A stretch of 64,000 nucleotides of DNA from Cavia porcellus. Lineage: Eukaryota; Chordata; Mammalia; Rodentia; Caviidae. Position 1 is the first letter of the stretch. Each line of letters opens with the position of its first letter. Location of the stretch: positions 101,661,123-101,725,122 of the forward strand of contig NW_026947486.1 in the NCBI RefSeq assembly GCF_034190915.1. Reading direction: 5' to 3'. The notes below the pieces were generated by a model, which saw nothing but the letters and a program-made list of their open reading frames with translations, did no database searches and was not told where the DNA came from. A program made the translations under genes and the position numbers. Positions 25,761-35,989 of this stretch are shown here, one piece after another.

Positions 25761-26270
25761 AAAAATAGTTGCCATAGTCACAAAATCAAAGCACAAAAAG
25801 TGACTGGACACTCAAACATTGACCGTGCAAACTCTTCTGTTCAATGATCCAACAGAAATTCAGTAATATGGTCATCTATCTTACACACTATACATACCGT
25901 TATATCTTTTAGAGCACTTTCCTTCCCTTTCACTTTTACAATATCTATGATACTTTTTGGATCCTATTATTCTGTCAGTTATTATTTTTTACACTAGAGA
26001 GACAATGTGATATTTACTAATTTACCATTAATTTACTAATGAGGATATTCTCAAGTTGCCTCCATTTACTTATAAAGGTCTCAAGATCATCCTTTTTTAT
26101 AGCTGAGTAGTATTCCATTGTATAAAAATACCACAATTTTCAACCACTCTGCAGTTGATAGGCATTTTGGTTGTTTCCACGATTAGCTTTTACAAATTGT
26201 GCTGCTATGAACATGGATGCACATATATCTCTGTGACATGAAGGTCCCTGTATTTTCATACATGTACTTC
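25761..26270 (-). mobile_element. Antisense L1 3' fragment
   Basis: The + strand shows the classic reverse complement of the L1 ORF2 end: CTGAGTAGTATTCCATTGTA, ACCACTCTGCAGTTGATAGG and GCTGCTATGAACATGG. Confidence 0.8.
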
Positions 26271-27580
26271 CAATCTAAGAAAATGTGATCCTAACAAGGT
26301 GTGCTACTTCTTGCTCCCCAGTCCAACCTCCAGAATGACATCTGTTAAGATAATTCAGTGTGGGGCCTGCAAACGCTGAGATGACCAAGGACCATGCCTT
26401 CTGAATTTTGGCCAAGATTCTCAAGAGTTGACATATCCCTAAAGGCAAAACTCTCAATGTGTGTGGGACCTGCACTACAAAAGTAAATAGATTCAGAAGT
26501 TCACTATGTAAAAACTTGAAGAACATGTATCATGTCCATACCGAGGCAGCCCCACTGCTGAAGTGACACCTGCAATCCAGGGAGGATGTCTGCCAGCAGC
26601 ATTTGCGACTCAACTCACGCCTGAGGGGGTTGACGTTGTGCTGTTGCCTTCAGAAAACTCTTGTCCACCCCAGCCACATTGCAGAATTAATGAGGAGGAA
26701 CTCCATGACCTATACATCTCTTGTATCCAACAGCAGCCTCCTCTGTGATTCCCGCAGGGTGTGCTATGCTTCGTGTGAACTCTCACAGGGATCCAGACAT
26801 GCCATAGGCCTGTCCTAGGCTGTTTCTGCCAGGAGGTACTGACGCATGGGTCAGGAACCCTGGAGCAGGCAGCAGTAACAGAAGCCGTGCTCCATTATGG
26901 TCTGGAACTTTGTCCTTTTGCTTTAACTCTAGCAGCTAGAATGGTACCTGGTACATGATATCTGTATGACGTTGAATCTGTTAAGACTAGAACACACCAA
27001 GGAGCAGCGGCTTAAAATGTACAACGTATTTGCTCCTGCTATGTTCCTTTATTATGAAGGGAAGCGTTAACTACAGGGCGGGTGCCAGGTCCCCTATGAC
27101 CTGTAAAACAAACTCTGGACTAAAGTATGTTTATTCAAGGTCCAGGATGTTTATGAATCCCAGAACTGGAGGTGAGCTTGAAGCCCCTTCCCAGTTACGC
27201 TGGGAAGTTTTAAAATAACCTTTCCCCTAAGCGATTGTTGCCTGGGTAAGAGAAAGCACACAGTTTCAGAGTGTGCTTGTGGGGTTTTGGCACTATTACC
27301 ATGCTGGCCCTGCTACCTCTTAAATCTTTCAACCCTTCAGGTTACTTCAGAGCCTTTAGTCTCTGCCAGCATAGTCTACTCGAGTGGAAAAAAGGAACGT
27401 AGTTGAGTGACGGCATTATTTCTTACAATGCAGAGGCAGCTTTAACAGGCTTTAGAATTATTAAGGTACTTCCCTATAGCTGGCTCTTTCTCCCAAGAGA
27501 ACTAGGAGCTACTGAGCCACAGGTCAGGAATCCTGGGGCAGGGAGCAATAGTCATAAGACAATTTTATATTTAAGATATT
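26271..27580. other. Flank downstream of CT55, nothing recognised
   Basis: Unique sequence with short chance frames. Two related snippets occur near 26850 and 27520 (GTCAGGAA.CCTGG). Confidence 0.4.
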
Positions 27581-27583
27581 AAG

Positions 27584-27589
27584 TTTATT
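27584..27589 (-). terminator. CT55 polyadenylation signal
   Basis: AATAAA on the minus strand about 80 bp past the CT55 stop codon. The spacing fits a very short 3' UTR with cleavage near 27560-27570. It supports the frame ending at 27668 as the natural terminal exon. Confidence 0.55.
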
Positions 27590-27667
27590 AAGCAAAGCTT
27601 CTCCACTGAATCAGTAACTTTACTGCCCATAGAAGGAAGAATGAGCAGGGAATGAAAGGTTTGGATA

Positions 27668-27859
27668 TTAATATCCGTAAACAGGGGTCATGGAAATTGC
27701 CCTCCACAGATAGCAGGACTGAGTGCTCTCCACTATGACCACGTTGACAATGTCACATCGCTGAGGTACATAACCAGCAGGGAACTGCAGTGAATCCAGG
27801 GTGAAAAAGATACTGCTGTCTATCACTCCATGTCTTCCGTGGACACTACTAATTTTGAC
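27668..27859 (-). CDS. CT55: CT55 terminal coding exon (third repeat module)
   Basis: 192 nt including the TAA at 27668. Acceptor TTCTCGTCACAG before 27859. It encodes [14 protein letters not shown], then [16 protein letters not shown] and [18 protein letters not shown] before stopping at VYGY. The family match runs up to TPV. Human CT55 continues for roughly 25 more residues there, so either this lineage ends earlier or a further exon is spliced on. Confidence 0.85.
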   Translation of the reverse strand, partial: VKISSVHGRHGVIDSSIFFTLDSLQFPAGYVPQRCDIVNVVIVESTQSCYLWRAISMTPVYGY

Positions 27860-28423
27860 CTGTGACGAGAAATGATGGAGATGAGTGGGGAAAAGCATAC
27901 TACATGGTAACCAGCTCTGCACCGCCTCACCCTGGCCATAACCTGCAGGTCAGTCCACCCGTACCACTGATTCCCAACCTGCTGGAGTCATGACACACAC
28001 CTGTCTCCAGATCACACTTCACCCCAGTGCAGTCAGAGTCTCTGGGAAGAGGCCCTCTGTTCTCAGGTGAGAAACCTTGCTCCAAATTTGATCCACCATG
28101 GCCACTCACTGTATATTCTACTCACTTTCAGGCTGCACCACCCCAGGCATTACTCAGTTTTCACTAGGACGCTCACAACCCACAACCCGCTTCATTCTTT
28201 CCCCACCACATTCTTTTTTTAAACAAAAGGATAAAAACATTACAGAATTTTAAAAAATAGTATGAATCAACACTAATATACTGCACATTGTTATCTTAAA
28301 AGTAGTTGTTCAGATTGTAAGATTTAGATGTGAAAAAATGATCAAACAATCGAACAATGAAAACACAAACTTCTTTTTGATGAACTTACAGAGATTGATA
28401 TAGTTATCTGTCTTGTGTGTGTG

Positions 28424-28466
<43 letters not shown>

Positions 28467-29707
28467 GTATACCTATATACAAATAATCTGTTCCCTTTTT
28501 TCTTTTCTCCTTTTCCCTATCCTCCCGTCCCAGTTGCCCCTACCACATTCTTTTTTTTTTTTTTTCTTTTTGGCACCAGGGATCAAACTCAGGCAGACGC
28601 TTGTGCCACTGAGCTAAGTCCTCGACTCCTACAACATTCTTGCAAGCAAATTTTTCTGTTTATCTCAGAACATCCTAATAGCCAATTAACATATCTTAGA
28701 AATCAACTGTATGCATGTTCTACATTACTGTATATTTGTTCACTTTTGGAAGTCTGTTCTTTTCAGTAAGAAAACAGGCCTCTTTTGACAAAGAATATAT
28801 TTTCATGTTTTCCAACCACACCCAGTAGGATCCTGGATAGCAAAGTTAGCACTAAAGGAATGATTGGCAAAACTAATGTCAAGGTCAAGTGTGTGACACA
28901 CAGACAAATTACCTGATCCACACGCCTAGAGTTGAGGGGCTTCACGGAGAGCGCCTTGATGTGTGCCGCACCTGGCTCCGCGTAATACATGACCTCCAAC
29001 CAGTCACCCGTATAGGGCACAAAACCTAAAACAAGCATGGAGAGCGAGAGTGCAGTGAGGTCAGTTCAGTTTCACAGGTTCCTCTGGTGTTCTAACACCT
29101 TCACATACCTTCTACTGAATGCAGAGTGTGCTTGGCACATGTGTAAAACAGACACCTGGTAAATCTTCCCGTCAGAAGGGAAATTTACAATCCTTTAACC
29201 ATTAATTCTCCTCTACTGGTTTAACAAAGTCGAATGGGGAAAAGTGTCAATTGTGTTTTACAGCCAACTGTTTCGGTGCCCACAGGATTTCTTAACTGGC
29301 CACGCTGGCATATCCTTTGGCAGGGGTGGTGAAGTACACGGGTGAGAGTGCAGGTGTGAGCCGGGCTGCATGCCAATACAGCTTTAGATGTACACAAAAA
29401 TTTAGAACATGTATGCTGATTCTTAAAAGAATTCAACAGTGTACACACACATCACATGCTATAAGGTTATCTCCAAGTTTAATTTGAAGTGCTAGTTGTA
29501 TGCTGAAAACAGAAAAAAAAGACAATGGTATCCTTTACGTTGTAGAATTTTTTTCATCAATTAGAAATTAAACATTTTTATTGAAAATGTATATAGGCAT
29601 AATGGTTCTTTCTGTGCACACATAAGAAATCACAGCAGCAATGTTTTTATAAATGTCATCTATTTTTCCCTCAATGATCTATCATTTTAATTTTCAAGTG
29701 CCTTATT

Positions 29708-29756
<49 letters not shown>

Positions 29757-32191
29757 TGGGGATCGAACCCTTGCACTTGCCAGGCAAGTGCTTATACTAC
29801 TGAACTAGATCCCCAGCCTGCCCCGCATTCATCTATTTAGAGATGCTAACTGGTACCAAATACATAATATTAGCTCTTGTACTAAATAAACATAATCATA
29901 TCTTCCTAAGAGCCTAATAATACCTTCACAAACAGTATCTAGGTAGAAGGAATTTTCCCTATTAATGTAGACAGCACCATCCACTATAGAGGTGACACAA
30001 CCAATTATAACTTTTATTTCAGGTTCTGATGGTCCAGTGTAATTAAAATGATCATAGATAGGTTCCACCTGTAGGATACAGAAACAGTTATTTCAAACAA
30101 AATAAAATTTACTGGTACCGATAAAAAGAAAAAGACAAAAAAAATTACCACAACAAAATGAACTTGTATGATTTCCAAAGAGTCCCCATCAGAACAACTA
30201 TAATTTCACTAATTTCACCTGTCACAGTTCTATGGATTCTTGCAAGACAAATAATTTTTGTGTCAGAGAATAAGGACTTTATTATTCTTAGCAGAAACAT
30301 CCCTGGCCCATCCTATTGACACCACTGGTGTTTGAGAAATATTTTAAACAATCTCCCACAACAGCAGCCCACATATTTCACTTGGCAAATATATTTTGAA
30401 TGCATGGTGAAGGTAAAAACAATGCCTGTGCAGCATGGTTGGTTAAACTGCACCCAACATATTAACTTTACATCCATAATTAAAGCCTTCACAGTATTAA
30501 ATCCAAAGAAAAAATATACAGTGCCATTTAATTACAAAATTCAGTATCATAAAATGAGAAATATCTAGATCTAAATAACATGTGAGGATAAAGATAAGTA
30601 AAGTTTGAAACTGGTTTTTACAAATTCCCAAGAGGAGAAAATATAACAATAAAGAAAGAAAAAAGAAAATATTAGATTGGGAGAAAATCAAGGAAATACC
30701 TGAACATGGTGAGACTCGCTTTCTGTGGGGAAAAAAAAGAAGAAAGGGATTACTTTGTGAATGGAGGTGGAGGCAAAGCAGGGAGAGAGAGAGAGAAAAG
30801 AATAAGCACAAGTTAGACAATGAAGCAGAAAATTGTAACTCTCAGGAGTTCATCTGGAGGCCAGGACCATGAGATAAAATTAGAGACATAACTACAACAG
30901 GAAGAGATCTAAAAAGTAACAGTCACATTTGAGCTTAATTTATCTAAGATAGAGAAGAATACAAATATTTTAGATTACTGGAACTAATTATTCTCATTTA
31001 AATTTCTTAATTATACAAGCAATACATGTTAGTTATAAAATAAGAAGAGAAAACACATACCATAAAGCAGGAAACAGTTCTTGTAATACATAATTCTAAT
31101 ATCTGGACACAAGTATTGACTACATTTTGTTATTTACCATACTCTTGGTATTTTTTTCTGCATACAAATATATATTCTCTACCTTTAAAACAAAATTGAG
31201 CATTGTTTATAGTATTGAAATATCAATTAATATCATTAACATTTTTGTTTTTCTGTGTATAAATATATACCTTCTATCTTTCTAACACTAGCAAAGATTT
31301 CAGATCGATTATTTCTATCCCTGGCAATACTGACAACTCTCACAGTCTACTACTAAGAATGACAATTAGTAAAATAGAGCTAAAAGGTAAGTTGCTGTTA
31401 TCCATCAAAATGGTAAATATCTGGACAGTGGCAATAGTTTCGTGCCTCTTTAAATCTACGAAAAAAAAGATCACTGAATGGCCACTTAAAATGAAATAAT
31501 TAGGCAGGCGTGATGGCAGAGACCTCTAATCCCAGCTACTCAGGAGAATGGTTGAGGAACTTAATAAGACCTTGCCTCAGAATGGGCATGTAGCCCTTCA
31601 GCCAGTGGTAAAGCACTTGCCAAGTACAGCAAAAAAAAAAAAAAAAAAAAAAAAGGATAAAGAAAAAGAAAAAAATATATATAATATGTGGAGACATAAT
31701 GTATATGTTATACATTGTAGAGAAGGAGGGGAGACAACGAGGAAGGGCAGAATCTAAATGGTTAACTTGCCCTGGGTTCGAACAGAACCTGAGCTCCTCC
31801 TGTCTCTGCCTCCCAGAGTGCTGAGACTAGAGGTTCGCATCAAATTCTCTTCTCTGTCACTATGTCCTTTATGTCGATTCCCAAAACTAACCAGTAATAC
31901 ATAATTCTGAACCAACAAGGGAAGGATGGGCCTGGATGGGCAGAGGCCTCGGACTCTTGAGGATCCCCTTCCCCTGACACACACATGCAAAAGATGGACG
32001 CCGGCCAGCGCCCTCCCACCCGCCCCCCAGCCCCACGCTCCAGAGAGGGCTGGGGGCCTGCTCTTAGGAATGCTTCCCTCGAGGGGAACAAGCCCACACA
32101 GAGGAGTACCTGGCAGCAGTCTCTCGTGCCCTTCGTCGGGGTCCGCCCGCTTTCGGAAGAAGGCCAAAGCCCGGCTCAGACGCCTCCACAT
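27668..32191 (-). CDS. CT55: Cancer/testis antigen 55 (MOV10L1 N-terminal-like protein), five placed coding exons
   Basis: The spliced frame joins complement 32191-32110, 30722-30700, 30068-29924, 29025-28913 and 27859-27668: 555 nt, 184 codons plus stop, with consistent phases and GT/AG borders throughout. The protein matches human CT55 as I remember it. Its N-terminus is [12 protein letters not shown], followed by two repeat modules of the pattern VxxGCVTS...(I/V)xF and VHGRxGVID..IFFTLDS. The same modules occur in the N-terminal part of MOV10L1, the piRNA-biogenesis helicase of germ cells, so CT55 looks like a helicase-less duplicate of that part. Human CT55 is about 264 residues. This model is shorter because the exon for the first module (about 54 residues) is not found and the C-terminus stops early. 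CT55 expression is testis-restricted in other mammals. The exact molecular role is uncertain. The gene could also be in early decay. Confidence 0.85.
28205..28410. mobile_element. L1-type 3' end fragment in a CT55 intron
   Basis: An A-rich stretch with CTGCACATTGTTATCTTAAA and GTAGTTGTTCAGATTGTAAG, similar in order to 25620-25860. It lies between two CT55 exons. Confidence 0.45.
28414..28462 (+). repeat. (TG)n/(CA)n microsatellite
   Basis: A short TG run followed by about 17 CA units. Confidence 0.95.
28539..28641 (-). mobile_element. ID-like SINE with target-site duplication, in a CT55 intron
   Basis: Poly-T at 28551-28565, then GGCACCAGGGATCAAACTCA and GCCACTGAGCTAAGTCC, the complement of an ID. 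CCTAC(C/A)ACATTCTT flanks both sides (28539-28552, 28628-28641) with one mismatch. Confidence 0.8.
28913..29025 (-). CDS. CT55: CT55 coding exon (second repeat module, second part)
   Basis: 113 nt. Acceptor TTGTTTTAG before 29025, donor CAG|GTAATT after 28913, phase 1 in and phase 0 out. It encodes [18 protein letters not shown] followed by an ATSVKP-like ALSVKPL block and ends RRVDQ. All of these align without gaps to the corresponding part of CT55 and MOV10L1. Confidence 0.88.
29711..29820 (-). mobile_element. ID-like SINE with (AT)n tail, in a CT55 intron
   Basis: (AT)n at 29711-29752, then GTACTGGGGATCGAACCCTT and the complement of the A box to about 29818. It lies about 100 bp from the exon at 29924. 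Confidence 0.8.
29924..30068 (-). CDS. CT55: CT55 coding exon (second repeat module, first part)
   Basis: 145 nt. Acceptor TATCCTACAG before 30068, donor GAAG|GTATTA after 29924, ending in phase 1. It encodes VEPIYDHF, then [16 protein letters not shown] and FYLDTVCEG (the last Gly split with the next exon). This matches the RVLIGCVTS module of CT55 and MOV10L1; the VCEG ending is especially MOV10L1-like. Confidence 0.85.
30700..30722 (-). CDS. CT55: CT55 predicted 23-nt microexon
   Basis: On the minus strand a long pyrimidine tract ends in TTTTTTTTCCCCACAG, followed by 23 nt and then CAG|GTATTT. The length is 2 modulo 3, which is exactly what is needed to join exon 1 (phase 1) to the next exon (phase 0). 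The encoded residues ESESHHVQ resemble the segment ending in TVQ just before the first repeat module of human CT55. It may be the surviving start of the old exon 2 or a separate ancestral microexon. No transcript evidence is available here. Confidence 0.55.
31500..31654 (+). mobile_element. Composite B1-ID SINE with poly-A tail, in CT55 intron 1
   Basis: The B1-like left half GGCAGGCGTGATGGCAGAGA is joined to an ID-like right half (CAGCCAGTGGTAAAGCACTT), then A24 at 31631-31654. This is the dimer arrangement known from squirrel, dormouse and beaver-type genomes. Confidence 0.75.
32110..32191 (-). CDS. CT55: CT55 coding exon 1
   Basis: 82 nt, 27 codons plus one base. It encodes [18 protein letters not shown] followed by an acidic stretch. 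Human CT55 and MOV10L1 start with a comparable Leu/Arg-rich segment and then an acidic Pro-rich stretch. The exon ends with a good donor, CAG|GTACT (last base 32110), in phase 1. Confidence 0.85.
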
Positions 32192-32480
32192 GTCGCCGTC
32201 ACCACAGCTGGCACGCGGCCCTCAACAGAAGACCACAAGGCCTCCTGGGTCTCAACACCCTCAGGTCAAACGGACCGAACTGTCTCAGCCTCTGTGAGGT
32301 GTGAACAAAACCCTAGTGACTAGTCCTACGGAGACCCAACGACACCGAATCACCACGGGAGTTCGGGAGTTCGAAGGTAACGGTTGACTTCCCTCGCCGG
32401 AAGGGCGCGCATTTCAGGGTTATCGCGTTCTTGGTCCAGCCAATGAGGATGCAGCAAGTGGTCACGTGAGCCTTATGCCC
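32192..32480 (-). promoter_or_regulatory. CT55 promoter region
   Basis: A short GC-richer segment upstream of the CT55 start codon. It has a CCAAT box (32440-32444, read ATTGG on the gene strand), a palindromic E-box TCACGTGA (32462-32469), an ETS-like CCGGAAG near 32388 and a MYB-type TAACGG at 32378-32383. No TATA box is obvious. The transcription start is not known; it probably lies between 32200 and 32400. Confidence 0.5.
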
Positions 32481-33750
32481 AGTAGGAGGCAGGGGTGGGG
32501 AAATCACAGGCCCTCCCATCAAAATGGAGGGAATCAATAGGAAGGTCTCAGACAAACTTCCTTTGGGGCTGAGCCCTGAGAATGTGTGTGTCTGTGTATG
32601 TTGTGTGTAAGGACTACAAGTCTGGTTTGGGAAGTGTGGCAGAAATCTGTGCAAGAAAAACACACAGAATGATATTTAGCATGAGGGCTGGCCTCACAGT
32701 GAGTGGTCAGCCAATACTCTGTAGCAGGGATCTTATTGGGCTTCCTATGAGTGTGCAAAAGTTTACAGATCCTCAATACCTATCCTTTTCACTAGAACTG
32801 CCTTTATAGAGCTCAGTACATAGTAACTTACCATACATTTCTTTGATGATCTTTGCAACCACTTATTCATTGCTTACCTAATTATGCCATTTTCTCTTCA
32901 GTTACTCCTTTGCTTAGTAAATACTTGTTGACTACTAACTATAAGCCATTTACTGGTCTGGGCACTTGGAATAAGTGGCAAGAATAGGCAATGATCTCTT
33001 TTCTCACAGCAAAATGATAAGGGATTCAAATATAGGAAACTAAAATATTGACATGTTGAAAGGTAATAAGGGCAATGACGAAATTATAGCTGGACAACAG
33101 CCCAAGGATTTTATAGGGAAATGATAAAGGGAATAACAAAGAAGCATGCATATTTATAGCAGTCTTGATTAGATTGTAGGGTCTGGTGGCAGGTTTGGTT
33201 CTATGGATTCATGATGGTACCAGAGCTTGGGCAGCAGTTTCTGCTTCCAACACCACATGAAGCTGAGAAGGAAAAATAACTTCAAAGGACCAAATTAAAA
33301 AGACAAAATGGAGTCAGGCAAAACAATGACTGAACATTTTTTCTAATTCCTCCAGTTTTAAAGGATCCCCTGATATACCTATCCTTCTAGTCACTGTTTG
33401 TACTACATTTGCAAAAATGCAATTAAAAAGAAAATCTACTCCAATGGAGAAAATCTTTCCATAACATCGTAAAGAAAACAATATAATAAACACAATTTAA
33501 ACAAGAACGTGACATACATTAGAAGCTATCAGCTACAGAGATTACAAGACAGAAAAAAATCTGTTACATGGCTAAATGAAGGCTACAATACATTTGTTTG
33601 GATATGTTTTGTATATCGGAGTCAGATACAAGTTAGTGCCAATCTCCACCTGGAACCTGGGAGACAGAGATTTACCTTTCTTGATAATTTAATTTCAAAG
33701 AGATGAATCCCAGATCTTTTAGGAAACATTCCTGAGTTAAAAGCCTGGCA
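32481..33750. other. Intergenic DNA upstream of CT55, nothing recognised
   Basis: AT-rich unique sequence after the promoter segment. No gene seen. Confidence 0.4.
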
Positions 33751-33754
33751 AGAG

Positions 33755-33912
33755 CCTGGTGTGGCGACACCCATCTGTCATCTCAGCACTTGAAACTCTG
33801 AGGCAGGAGGATTACAGAGAGTTCAAGGCCAGCTAGGGCTACATAGTGAATTCAAGGTCAGCCTGAAATACATAATAAGCCCTTGTCTCAAAAAAAAAAA
33901 AAAAAAAAAACC
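33755..33912 (+). mobile_element. B1-type SINE
   Basis: GCCTGGTGTGGCGACACCCA, TGAGGCAGGAGGATT and GTTCAAGGCCAGCTAGGGCT, with a poly-A tail. Confidence 0.85.
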
Positions 33913-33984
33913 TTATATTTGAAAAGAACTGAGAAAGTTTTAAAGAAGAGATGAGGATCAGTTTCTAATGTTTTCAATGGAGAG

Positions 33985-34124
33985 TGCTATAGTTTAGGGC
34001 TAAAATATCCCCCCAACTCATTAGTGTATTGATGAGTTCATAGCTGAAAGAGTTATTAGAATTTGGGACCTAGATGAATACAGTAGGTCAGGAGCTTAAC
34101 CTTGACTACTATTGTTAGTCACTT
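33985..34124 (+). mobile_element. MaLR-type LTR start fragment
   Basis: GTGCTATAGTTTAGGGCTAA and ATATCCCCCCAACTCA follow the start of MaLR LTRs. Truncated. Confidence 0.4.
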
Positions 34125-35860
34125 TCCTGTCACTGGGACAAAATAGCTGACACCTGCATCTTAAAGGTGGAAAAATTAATTTTGGATCGCAGTTTCAGAG
34201 GTCTCAGGTCATATATGGTGCGATCAGCTCCAACGCAAAAATGGAATGATGGAAGGGCATGGCGGAGCACAGCTGCTCACAGCATGGCATCCAGAAAACA
34301 GAAAGAAAAGGGAGAATTCACCCTTTCAGATCATGGCCCCAGTGATCTGAGTCTTCCAATCAAGCTCCACCTATGAATACATGAAACTTTGGGGTGACAT
34401 TTTAGATCTAAGCCGTAATATTCTGTCCTTAGCCCCCAAAGGGCTCATGTCAATCCTATTGTGCAAAAATGCATTTATACCCTCTCCAAGAGTCACCAAA
34501 GTCTTAACAGTTCTAGGATCACTGAAAAGTCCAACTCCAAAATCTCTGTGACTCAAAGGAAACCCTTAGCTGTGAGATCCTGTAAAAGTCAAAAAGAATG
34601 TTAAATATTTCCAACACACACTGGCATAGAGTAAGCATTCTTATTGCAAAATGGAGAGATGAGGACCTAGAAAGAAATTCGACCAAAGCAAAAGTCTAGT
34701 AGGACAAATGTTAAATTCTATAGCTTCATGTCCAACACCTAGGGCAAATTATTCAATGTGAGTTCCAAAGGGCTTAGGCACCCCTGCTCCTGTAGTCTTT
34801 CTGTTTACATACTACAAGGCCTCTCTTTTGTTGAGTATGCTTATTGCTTGCAACTTTCCTCAGCAGACATTTCTGGCAGCTCCAAATTCCTGGGGTCTCT
34901 GCTGCACATATGGCTTTATTCCCATGACTTTATACATTGCCCTCTCAAAGATGCATTTTCTGGCCTCCCAGGTCTTCCTCTAAAAGCTGAGTGGAAGCCT
35001 CCATGACCCCATAACTCTTATGTTCTTCATGGTTGAAAAATCAGCACAACATGGGCTACACCAAGATCTTCCACAAGCTTGAGGAGTAACTAGGACCCAT
35101 TGGACCATTGCTACAGCGGCCTCCGAATGCTTGGATGGATGAATTTAGGGAAACACTTCCTTAAGTGGCCCCAAATGAGCAGGTCATCAAAGGGCTATAT
35201 TCTCAAAGCAAAGTGTTTCAGAGTTTACCGTTTTATACCCTTGAGGCTACGATGAGTAGAGTCTGGCTATTTACTCAGATGCTTTCAGGATATCTTTCTT
35301 ATTGTCCTGGTGTGAACTGTTTGGCTTATTTTCAATGGTGCTGATCTTTTTATGAACCACACTCTCATTGGCTCCAACTTTGCAGATGCTTCCTTTTTGG
35401 AAAATGGAAAACTTTTCACATCTTCTGACTTGACTTCTGAATTCTCACTATAAATCTGGCTAAAAGCAGCCAGCAGTGCCCATGCATGCCACAGTCTGAA
35501 TATGGGACTTCCTTGAAATTCCCTCAACAAAATTACTCTTCTGCCTTTAAGTTCAACCTCACACAAAATCTTAGCACATGGGCAAAATATAGACAAATTC
35601 TTTGCCAGGCTAAAACACACATGGCATTTTGTCCAGCTTCCAATAGAGCCCTTGTTTTAACCTGAAAACTCTTGAACCATGGCTTTACTATCTGTATTTC
35701 TGTCAGCATTATGGCCCTTTACACTCTAACCAGAATCACTCATCAAGCTGTTTACAGAAATCTAGGACTTCTTCACACATACAAAGGAATTCCAAAGGCT
35801 TCTTGGCTGTCAAGTTATAGTCACAGTAATGATCCCATATCTCTGGTATTAGTATTATCC
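34125..35860 (-). mobile_element. Antisense MaLR element: LTR plus internal region
   Basis: LTR-like part at 34125-34440 (GTCACTTTCCTGTCACTGGG, CGCAGTTTCAGAGG, CATGGCGGAGCACAGCTG). Then internal MaLR sequence in the same orientation: a CTGTGAGATCCTGTAAAAGT block, a GGCAGCTCCAAATTCCTGGG block and TTTTTGGAAAATGGAAAAC. It follows the order of MST/THE1-type internal sequence. Non-coding and decayed. Confidence 0.55.
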
Positions 35861-35989
35861 TTCCATATTAATCACTTTCCCATCACTGAAAAAAAATACA
35901 CCTGCAACTTAAAGGAGAATAGGAGAAAGGTGAATTAATATCTGAGAATGAAACTGGAGATGTAATGGAGAAATTAGGAACTTGGAAAT

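Noticed and set aside
30100..30290. Minus-strand frame containing [13 protein letters not shown], faintly like the VVTG..VNVVV part of the first CT55 module.
   Set aside because: Needs a gap, lacks flanking conserved residues, and no splice sites fit. Probably chance.
31300..31473. Candidate for the missing CT55 exon: acceptor TTTTTTTTCGTAG followed by residues ending IATVQIFT, resembling the TVQ start of the first module.
   Set aside because: The similarity stops after a few residues, the frame then meets a stop, and no donor in the right phase was found. It may be a relic but cannot be supported.
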